From Crossaster papposus (lineage: Eukaryota; Echinodermata; Asteroidea; Velatida; Solasteridae), in contig JBAIAA010001628.1 of NCBI GenBank assembly GCA_037893245.1, forward strand, positions 1 through 64,000: DNA of 64,000 bases, written 5' to 3'. This document shows positions 54,797-64,000 of the stretch, piece by piece; position 1 is the first letter of the stretch, and every line of letters begins with the position of its first letter. The notes beneath the pieces are model-generated. The model had not been told where the DNA came from, did no database searches, and saw only the letters and a program-made list of their open reading frames with translations. The position numbers were made by a program, and so were the translations under genes.

Positions 54797-56165
54797 CTTA
54801 TGCACACTTCTTTCCCTTTACATATTTCTTATGCACACTTCTTTCCCTTTACATATTTCTTATGCACACTTCTTTCCCTTTACATATTTCCTATGCACAC
54901 TTCTTTCCCTTTACATATTTCTTATGCACACTTCTTTCCCTTTACATATTTCTTATGCACACTTCTTTCCCTTTACATATTTCTTATGCACACTTCTTTC
55001 CCTTTACATATTTCTTATGCACACTTCTTTCCCTTTACATATTTCTTATGCACACTTCTTTCCCTATACATATTTCTTATGCACACTTCTTTCCCTTTAC
55101 ATATTTCTTATGCACACTTCTTTCCCTTTACATATTTCTTATGCACACTTCTTTCCCTTTACATATTTCTTATGCACACTTATTTCCCTTTACATATTTC
55201 TTATGCACACTTCTTTCCCTTTACATATTTCTTATGCACACTTCTTTCCCTTTACATATTTCTTATGCACACTTCTTTCCCTTTACATATTTCTTATGCA
55301 CACTTCTTTCCCTTTACATATTTCTTATGCACACTTCTTTCCCTTTACATATTTCTTATGCACACTTCTTTCCCTTTACATATTTCTTATGCACACTTCT
55401 TTCCCTTTACATATTTCTTATGCACACTTCTTTCCCTTTACATATTTCTTATGCACACTTCTTTCCCTTTACATATTTCTTATGCACACTTCTTTCCCTT
55501 TACATATTTCTTATGCACACTTCTTTCCCTTTACATATTTAACTCGAGGGCTTGTTCCCACATCATGTGTTTATTTCTTATGCACACTTCTTTCCCTTTA
55601 CATATTTCTTATGCACACTTCTTTCCCTTTACATATTTCTTATGCACACTTCTTTCCCTTTACATATTTCTTATGCACACTTCTTTCCCTTTACATATTT
55701 CTTATGCACACTTCTTTCCCTTTACATATTTCTTATGCACACTTCTTTCCCTTTACATGTTTCTTATTCACACTTCTTTCCCTTTACATATTTCTTATGC
55801 ACACTTCTTTCCCTATACATATTTCTTATGCACACTTCTTTTCCTTTACATATTTCTTATGCACACTTCTTTCCCTTTACATATTTCTTATGCACACTTC
55901 TTTCCCTTTACATATTTCTTATGCACACTTCTTTCCCTTTACATATTTCTTATGCACACTTCTTTCCCTTTACATATTTCTTATGCACACTTCTTTCTCT
56001 TTACATATTTCTTATGCACACTTCTTTCCCTTTACATATTTCTTATGCACACTTCTTTCCCTTTACATATTTCTTATGCACACTTTTTTCCCTTTACATA
56101 TTTCTTATGCACACTTCTTTCCCTTTACATATTTCTTATGCACACTTCTTTCCCTTTACATATTT
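54761..56165. repeat. 1,405-bp HOR (B-780-A-625), copy 1
   Basis: B 54761 is followed after 780 bp by A 55541 and after 625 bp by A 56166. It has CCTATGC, CCCTATACA and ACATGTTTC markers, plus a private TTCTTATTCACAC near 55763. Its B insert keeps CTCGAG. Confidence 0.92.
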
Positions 56166-57666
56166 AACTCGAGGGCTTGTTCCCACATCATGTGTTTATT
56201 TCTTATGCACACTTCTTTCCCTTTACATATTTCTTATGCACACTTCTTTCCCTTTACATATTTCTTATGCACACTTCTTTCCCTTTACATATTTCTTATG
56301 CACACTTCTTTCCCTTTACATATTTCTTATGCACACATCTTTCCCTTTACATATTTCTTATGCACACTTCTTTCCCTTTACATATTTCTTATGCACACTT
56401 CTTTCCCTTTACATATTTCTTATGAACACTTCTTTCCCTTTACATATTTCTTATGCACACTTCTTTCCCTTTACATATTTCTTATGCACACTTCTTTCCC
56501 TTTACATATTTCTTTTGCACACTTCTTTCCCTTTACATATTTCTTATGCACACTTCTTTCCCTTTACATATTTCTTATGCACACTTCTTTCCCTTTACAT
56601 ATTTCTTATGCACACTTCTTTCCCTTTACATATTTCTTATGCACACTTCTTTCCCTTTACATATTTAACTCGAGGGCTTGTCCCGACATCATGTGTTTAT
56701 TTCTTATGCACACTTCTTTCCCTTTACATATTTCTTATGCACACTTTTTTCGCTTTACATATTTATTATGCACACTTCTTTCCCTTTACATATTTCTTAT
56801 GCACACTTCTTTCCCTTTACATATTTCTTATGCACACTTCTTTCCCTTTACATATTTCTTATGCACACTTCTTTCCCTTTACATATTTCTTATGCACACT
56901 TCTTTCCCTTTACATATTTCTTATGCACACTTCTTTCCCTTTACATATTTCTTATGCACACTTCTTTCCCTTTACATATTTCTTATGCACACTTCTTTCC
57001 CTTTATTATTTCGTATGCACACTTCTTTCCCTTTACATATTTAACTCGAGGGCTTGTCCCGACATCATGTGTTTATTTCTTATGCACACTTCTTTCCCTT
57101 TACATATTTCTTATGCACACTTCTTTCCCTTTACATATTTCTTATGCACACTTCTTTCCCTTTACATATTTCTTATGCACACTTCTTTCCCTTTACATAT
57201 TTCTTATGCACACTTCTTTCCCTTTACATATTTCTTATGCACACTTCTTTCCCTTTACATATTTCTTATGCACACTTCTTTCCCTTTACATATTTCTTAT
57301 GCACACTTCTTTCCCTTTACATATTTCTTATGCACACTTCTTTCCCTTTACATATTTCTTATGCACACTTCTTTCCCTTTACATATTTATTATGCACACT
57401 TCTTTCCCTTTACATATTTCTTATGCACACTTCTTTCCCTTTACATATTTCTTATGCACACTTCTTTCCCTTTACATATTTCTTATGCACACTTCTTTCC
57501 CTTTACATATTTCTTATGCACACTTCTTTCCCTTTACATATTTCTTATGCACACTTCTTTCCCTTTACATATTGCTTATGCACACTTCTTTCCCTTTACA
57601 TATTTCTTATGCACACTTCTTTCCCTTTATTATTTCTTATGCACACTTCTTTCCCTTTACATATTT
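56166..57666. repeat. A-501-B-376-B segment between HOR copies
   Basis: Inserts A 56166, B 56667 and B 57043 have intervals 501, 376 and 624 bp. The order and markers (GAAC at 56421, TTTTTTCGC near 56747, TATTATGC) match the A-532-B-438-B part of the module at 29954-38092, shortened by one and two monomers. It therefore looks like an older relative of that module lying between copies of a different HOR. An ATTGCTTATG monomer occurs near 57573. Confidence 0.87.
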
Positions 57667-59071
57667 AACTCTAGGGCTTGTCCCGACATCATGTGTTTAT
57701 TTCTTATGCACACTTCTTTCCCTTTACATATTTCTTATGCACACTTCTTTCCCTTTACATATTTCTTATGCACACTTCTTTCCCTTTACATATTTCCTAT
57801 GCACACTTCTTTCCCTTTACATATTTCTTATGCACACTTCTTTCCCTTTACATATTTCTTATGCACACTTCTTTCCCTTTACATATTTCTTATGCACACT
57901 TCTTTCCCTTTACATATTTCTTATGCACACTTCTTTCCCTTTACATATTTCTTATGCACACTTCTTTCCCTATACATATTTCTTATGCACACTTCTTTCC
58001 CTTTACATATTTCTTATGCACACTTCTTTCCCTTTACATATTTCTTATGCACACTTCTTTCCCTTTACATATTTCTTATGCACACTTATTTCCCTTTACA
58101 TATTTCTTATGCACACTTCTTTCCCTTTACATATTTCTTATGCACACTTCTTTCCCTTTACATATTTCTTATGCACACTTCTTTCCCTTTACATATTTCT
58201 TATGCACACTTCTTTCCCTTTACATATTTCTTATGCACACTTCTTTCCCTTTACATATTTCTTATGCACACTTCTTTCCCTTTACATATTTCTTATGCAC
58301 ACTTCTTTCCCTTTACATATTTCTTATGCACACTTCTTTCCCTTTACATATTTCTTATGCACACTTCTTTCCCTTTACATATTTCTTATGCACACTTCTT
58401 TCCCTTTACATATTTCTTATGCACACTTCTTTCCCTTTACATATTTAACTCGAGGGCTTGTTCCCACATCATGTGTTTATTTCTTATGCACACTTCTTTC
58501 CCTTTACATATTTCTTATGCACACTTCTTTCCCTTTACATATTTCTTATGCACACTTCTTTCCCTTTACATATTTCTTATGCACACTTCTTTCCCTTTGC
58601 ATATTTCTTATGCACACTTCTTTCCCTTTACATATTTCTTATGCACACTTCTTTCCCTTTACATGTTTCTTATGCACACTTCTTTCCCTTTACATATTTC
58701 TTATGCACACTTCTTTCCCTATACATATTTCTTATGCACACTTCTTTCCCTTTACATATTTCTTATGCACACTTCTTTCCCTTTACATATTTCTTATGCA
58801 CACTTCTTTCCCTTTACATATTTCTTATGCACACTTCTTTCCCTTTACATATTTCTTATGCACACTTCTTTCCCTTTACATATTTCTTATGCACACTTCT
58901 TTCTCTTTACATATTTCTTATGCACACTTCTTTCCCTTTACATATTTCTTATGCACACTTCTTTCCCTTTACATATTTCTTATGCACACTTCTTTCCCTT
59001 TACATATTTCTTATGCACACTTCTTTCCCTTTACATATTTCTTATGCACACTTCTTTCCCTTTACATATTT
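57667..59071. repeat. 1,405-bp HOR, copy 2, with CTCTAG insert
   Basis: B 57667, A 58447 and then B 59072 give 780 and 625 bp. The offset from copy 1 is 2,906 bp. The B insert reads CTCTAG in place of CTCGAG, which removes the XhoI-type site and its CpG. A TTTGCATATTTC variant near 58598 is private to this copy of the HOR. Confidence 0.93.
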
Positions 59072-60476
59072 AACTCTAGGGCTTGTCCCGACATCATGTG
59101 TTTATTTCTTATGCACACTTCTTTCCCTTTACATATTTCTTATGCACACTTCTTTCCCTTTACATATTTCTTATGCACACTTCTTTCCCTTTACATATTT
59201 CCTATGCACACTTCTTTCCCTTTACATATTTCTTATGCACACTTCTTTCCCTTTACATATTTCTTATGCACACTTCTTTCCCTTTACATATTTCTTATGC
59301 ACACTTCTTTCCCTTTACATATTTCTTATGCACACTTCTTTCCCTTTACATATTTCTTATGCACACTTCTTTCCCTATACATATTTCTTATGCACACTTC
59401 TTTCCCTTTACATATTTCTTATGCACACTTCTTTCCCTTTACATATTTCTTATGCACACTTCTTTCCCTTTACATATTTCTTATGCACACTTATTTCCCT
59501 TTACATATTTCTTATGCACACTTCTTTCCCTTTACATATTTCTTATGCACACTTCTTTCCCTTTACATATTTCTTATGCACACTTCTTTCCCTTTACATA
59601 TTTCTTATGCACACTTCTTTCCCTTTACATATTTCTTATGCACACTTCTTTCCCTTTACATATTTCTTATGCACACTTCTTTCCCTTTACATATTTCTTA
59701 TGCACACTTCTTTCCCTTTACATATTTCTTATGCACACTTCTTTCCCTTTACATATTTCTTATGCACACTTCTTTCCCTTTACATATTTCTTATGCACAC
59801 TTCTTTCCCTTTACATATTTCTTATGCACACTTCTTTCCCTTTACATATTTAACTCGAGGGCTTGTTCCCACATCATGTGTTTATTTCTTATGCACACTT
59901 CTTTCCCTTTACATATTTCTTATGCACACTTCTTTCCCTTTACATATTTCTTATGCACACTTCTTTCCCTTTACATATTTCTTATGCACACTTCTTTCCC
60001 TTTACATATTTCTTATGCACACTTCTTTCCCTTTACATATTTCTTATGCACACTTCTTTCCCTTTACATGTTTCTTATGCACACTTCTTTCCCTTTACAT
60101 ATTTCTTATGCACACTTCTTTCCCTATACATATTTCTTATGCACACTTCTTTCCCTTTACATATTTCTTATGCACACTTCTTTCCCTTTACATATTTCTT
60201 ATGCACACTTCTTTCCCTTTACATATTTCTTATGCACACTTCTTTCCCTTTACATATTTCTTATGCACACTTCTTTCCCTTTACATATTTCTTATGCACA
60301 CTTCTTTCTCTTTACATATTTCTTATGCACACTTCTTTCCCTTTACATATTTCTTATGCACACTTCTTTCCCTTTACATATTTCTTATGCACACTTCTTT
60401 CCCTTTACATATTTCTTATGCACACTTCTTTCCCTTTACATATTTCTTATGCACACTTCTTTCCCTTTACATATTT
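59072..60476. repeat. 1,405-bp HOR, copy 3, with CTCTAG insert
   Basis: B 59072, A 59852 and A 60477 repeat the 780 and 625 spacing 1,405 bp after copy 2. The shared CTCTAG shows that copies 2 and 3 descend from one already mutated copy and that copy 1 branched earlier. Confidence 0.94.
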
Positions 60477-61380
60477 AACTCGAGGGCTTGTTCCCACATC
60501 ATGTGTTTATTTCTTATGCACACTTCTTTCCCTTTACATATTTCTTATGCACACTTCTTTCCCTTTACATATTTCTTATGCACACTTCTTTCCCTTTACA
60601 TATTTCTTATGCACACTTCTTTCCCTTTACATATTTCTTATGCACACTTCTTTCCCTTTACATATTTCTTATGCACACTTCTTTCCCTTTACATATTTCT
60701 TATGCACACTTCTTTCCCTTTACATATTTCTTATGAACACTTCTTTCCCTTTACATATTTATTATGCACACTTCTTTCCCTTTACATATTTCTTATGCAC
60801 ACTTCTTTCCCTTTACATATTTCTTATGCACACTTCTTTCCCTTTACATATTTCTTATGCACACTTCTTTCCCTTTACATATTTCTTATGCACACTTCTT
60901 TCCCTTTACATATTTCTTATGCACACTTCTTTCCCTTTACATATTTCTTATGCACACTTCTTTCCCTTTACATATTTCTTATGCACACTTCTTTCCCTTT
61001 ACATATTTCTTATGCACACTTCTTTCCCTTTACATATTTATTATGCACACTTCTTTCCCTTTATTATTTCTTATGCACACTTCTTTCCCTTTACATATTT
61101 AACTCGAGGGCTTGTCCCGACATCATGTGTTTATTTCTTATGCACACTTCTTTCCCTTTACATATTTCTTATGCACACTTCTTTCCCTTTACATATTTCG
61201 TATGCACACTTCTTTCCCTTTACATATTTCTTATGCACACTTCTTTCCCTTTACATATTTCTTATGCACACTTCTTTCCCTTTACATATTTCTTATGCAC
61301 ACTTCTTTCCCTTTACATATTTCTTATGCACACTTTTTTTCCTTTTACATATTTCTTATGCACACTTATTTCCCTTTACA
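60477..61380. repeat. A 60477 to B 61101 and following monomers
   Basis: The interval is 624 bp (19 monomers, one of them the 30-bp short form). Markers are GAAC at 60732 directly followed by TATTATGC, and TATTATGC again near 61039. After B 61101 a CGTATGC monomer and a 32-bp monomer (CTTTTTTTCCTTTT, near 61334) occur. Confidence 0.88.
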
Positions 61381-62438
61381 TATTTTTTATGCACACTTCT
61401 TTCCCTTTACATATTTCTTATGCACACTTCTTTCCCTTTACATATTTCTTATGCACACTTCTTTCCCTTTACATATTTCTTATGCACACTTCTTTCCCTT
61501 TACATATTTCTTATGCACACTTCTTTCCCTTTACATATTTCTGATGCACACTTCTTTCCCTTTACATGTTTCTTATGCACACTTCTTTCCCTTTACATAT
61601 TTCTTATGCACACTTCTTTCCCTTTACATATTTCTTATGCACACTTCTTTCCCTTTACATATTTCTTATGCACACTTGTTTCCCTTTACATATTTCTTAT
61701 GCACACTTCTTTCCCTTTACATATTTCTTATGCACACTTCTTTCCCTTTACATATTTCTTATGCACACTTCTTTCCCTTTACATATTTCTTATGCACACT
61801 TCTTTCTCTTTACATATTTCTTATGCACACTTCTTTCCCTTTACATATTTTTTATGCACACTTCTTTCCCTTTACATATTTCTTATGCACACTTCTTTCC
61901 CTTTACATATTTCTTATGCACACTTCTTTCCCTTTACATATTTCTTATGCACACTTCTTTCCCTTTACATATTTCTTATGCACACTTCTTTCCCTTTACA
62001 TATTTCTTATGCACACTTCTTCCCTTTACATATTTCTTATGCACACTTCTTTCCCTTTACATATTTCTTATGCACACTTCTTTCCCTTTACATATTTCTT
62101 ATGCACACTTCTTTCCCTTTACATATTTCTTATGCACACTTCTTTCCCTTTACATATTTCTTATGAACACTTCTTTCCCTTTACATATTTCTTATGAACA
62201 CTTCTTTCCCTTTACATATTTCTTATGCACACTTCTTTCCCTTTACATATTTCTTATGCACACTTCTTTCCCTTTACATATTTCTTATGCACACTTCTTT
62301 CCCTTTACATATTTCTTATGCACACTTCTTTCCCTTTACATATTTCTTATGCACACTTCTTTCCCTTTACATATTTCTTATGCAGACTTCTTTCCCTTTA
62401 CATATTTCTTATGCACACTTCTTTCCCTTTACATATTT
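61381..62438. repeat. 1,058-bp tandem duplication, copy 1
   Basis: Markers in order are CTGATGC (61541), ACATGTTTC, CTTGTTTCCC (near 61677), CTTTCTCTTT, TTTTTATGC, a 30-bp monomer with CACTTCTTCCC (62012), two adjacent GAAC monomers (62162 and 62193), GCAGACTTC (near 62383) and B 62439. All recur in the next copy except the second GAAC monomer. Confidence 0.91.
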
Positions 62439-63496
62439 AACTCGAGGGCTTGTCCCGACATCATGTGTTTATTTCGTATGCACACTTCTTTCCCTTTACA
62501 TATTTCTTATGCACACTTCTTTCCCTTTACATATTTCTTATGCACACTTCTTTCCCTTTACATATTTCTTATGCACACTTCTTTCCCTTTACATATTTCT
62601 GATGCACACTTCTTTCCCTTTACATGTTTCTTATGCACACTTCTTTCCCTTTACATATTTCTTATGCACACTTCTTTCCCTTTACATATTTCTTATGCAC
62701 ACTTCTTTCCCTTTACATATTTCTTATGCACACTTGTTTCCCTTTACATATTTCTTATGCACACTTCTTTCCCTTTACATATTTCTTATGCACACTTCTT
62801 TCCCTTTACATATTTCTTATGCACACTTCTTTCCCTTTACATATTTCTTATGCACACTTCTTTCTCTTTACATATTTCTTATGCACACTTCTTTCCCTTT
62901 ACATATTTTTTATGCACACTTCTTTCCCTTTACATATTTCTTATGCACACTTCTTTCCCTTTACATATTTCTTATGCACACTTCTTTCCCTTTACATATT
63001 TCTTATGCACACTTCTTTCCCTTTACATATTTCTTATGCACACTTCTTTCCCTTTACATATTTCTTATGCACACTTCTTTCCCTTTACATATTTCTTATG
63101 CACACTTCTTCCCTTTACATATTTCTTATGCACACTTCTTTCCCTTTACATATTTCTTATGCACACTTCTTTCCCTTTACATATTTCTTATGCACACTTC
63201 TTTCCCTTTACATATTTCTTATGCACACTTCTTTCCCTTTACATATTTCTTATGAACACTTCTTTCCCTTTACATATTTCTTATGCACACTTCTTTCCCT
63301 TTACATATTTCTTATGCACACTTCTTTCCCTTTACATATTTCTTATGCACACTTCTTTCCCTTTACATATTTCTTATGCACACTTCTTTCCCTTTACATA
63401 TTTCTTATGCACACTTCTTTCCCTTTACATATTTCTTATGCAGACTTCTTTCCCTTTACATATTTCTTATGCACACTTCTTTCCCTTTACATATTT
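62439..63496. repeat. 1,058-bp tandem duplication, copy 2
   Basis: It starts with B 62439 followed by CGTATGC and repeats the markers of copy 1 at 1,058 bp (CTGATGC at 62599, GAAC at 63251, B 63497). The short CACTTCTTCCC monomer is 1,089 bp away, one monomer out of register, and only one GAAC monomer is present. Total length is unchanged because the two single-monomer changes cancel. Confidence 0.91.
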
Positions 63497-64000
63497 AACT
63501 CGAGGGCTTGTCCCGACATCATGTGTTTATTTCTTATGCACACTTCTTTCCCTTTACATATTTCTTATGCACACTTCTTTCCCTTTACATATTTCTTATG
63601 CACACTTCTTTCCCTTTACATATTTCTTATGCACACTTCTTTCCCTTTACATATTTCTTATGCACACTTCTTTCCCTTTACATATTTCTTATGCACTCTT
63701 CTTTCCCTTTATTATTTCTTATGCACACTTTTTTCGCTTTACATATTTATTATGCACACTTCTTTCCCTTTACATATTTCTTATGCACACTTCTTTCCCT
63801 TTACATATTTCTTATGCACACTTCTTTCCCTTTACATATTTATTATGCACACTTCTTTCCCTTTACATATTTCTTATGCACACTTCTTTCCCTTTACATA
63901 TTTCTTATGCACACTTCTTTCCCTTTACATATTTCTTATGCACACTTCTTTCCCTTTACATATTTCTTATGCACACTTCTTTCCCTTTACATATTTCTTA
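63497..64000. repeat. B 63497 and right edge with a GCACTC cassette
   Basis: The GCACTC cassette starts at 63693, 196 bp after the insert start, and is followed by TTTTTTCGC and TATTATGC as at 38057-38308 and 52894-53150. Monomers then continue to the last base, so the array goes on beyond the window. Confidence 0.93.

Larger units (their letters stand above)
1..64000. repeat. Satellite array of 31-bp monomers filling the window
   Basis: The same 31-bp monomer repeats head to tail from base 1 to base 64000, all copies in one orientation, broken only by 88 copies of a 36-bp element. Subtracting the inserts leaves about 60.8 kb, or roughly 1,960 monomers. Most monomers match the consensus exactly or differ at one base. 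No base of unrelated sequence is visible on either strand, so every gene-free stretch in the window is this satellite. Neither array end is present. The minus strand is closed by frequent TAA triplets, while the plus strand monomer has no stop. This is what is seen; assignment to eukaryotic heterochromatin is inferred from array size and HOR structure. Confidence 0.99.

Noticed and set aside
1-64000. CRISPR array (31-bp repeats with 36-bp spacers)
   Set aside because: Repeats are contiguous with no unique spacers. The 36-bp elements are near-identical copies of each other, and no cas gene is present.
1-64000. Telomeric repeat or subtelomere
   Set aside because: No TTAGGG-like or other short G-rich telomeric unit is seen on either strand. 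A subtelomeric position cannot be excluded but has no direct support here.
1-64000. Genes or conserved ORFs on the minus strand
   Set aside because: The reverse complement of the monomer has two TAA triplets in different frames, so every minus-strand frame closes within a few monomers.

Overview
The whole 64-kb window is one uninterrupted satellite DNA array. I see no protein-coding gene, RNA gene, transposon, CRISPR array or single-copy sequence. About 1,960 copies of a 31-bp monomer run head to tail in one orientation from the first base to the last, so both array ends lie outside the window. Scattered among them are 88 copies of a 36-bp element, normally carrying an XhoI-type CTCGAG. The monomer is AT-rich (10 of 31 bases G or C in the reference copy at 182-212) and strand-biased (24 of 31 bases are pyrimidines on the + strand). 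Its period of 31 is not a multiple of 3 and the + strand monomer has no stop codon, so all three forward frames stay open for kilobases. Those giant reading frames are arithmetic artefacts, not genes.

The organism cannot be identified from this sequence. A tandem array of at least 64 kb with nested higher-order repeats (HORs) and no genes is typical of eukaryotic heterochromatin (centromeric, pericentromeric, subtelomeric, sex or B chromosome). I do not recognise the monomer as any named satellite.

The layout follows the 36-bp elements. They have two main subtypes, A (37 standard copies plus one shortened copy) and B (49 copies), which differ at two bases; one copy at 24 is intermediate. Region by region: 1-2634 is very homogeneous and includes 43 consecutive identical monomers. 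2635-3026 is a cluster of four A elements. 3872-6597 holds a 1,904-bp duplication. 9328-17498 holds three copies of an A...B-129-A module. Between these, 10618-14337 is 120 monomers without any insert and carries an internal 1,705-bp duplication. 17334-22519 is mixed. 22520-29953 is a roughly 2.5-kb HOR bounded almost only by B elements. 29954-38092 contains three copies of a module with insert spacing 780-532-438 bp. 38057-54796 is a mosaic of copies offset by 3,081, 7,881 and about 10,300 bp. 54761-60476 carries a 1,405-bp HOR in three copies. 61381-63496 is a 1,058-bp tandem duplication.

The array therefore has at least three levels: the monomer, insert-bounded segments of preferred lengths, and kilobase duplications. 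Linked marker variants (a 30-bp short monomer, a GAAC monomer, a GCACTC/TTCGC cassette, a CTCTAG mutation) keep fixed distances from the inserts. They allow the history of unequal exchange and possible gene conversion to be read directly from the sequence.
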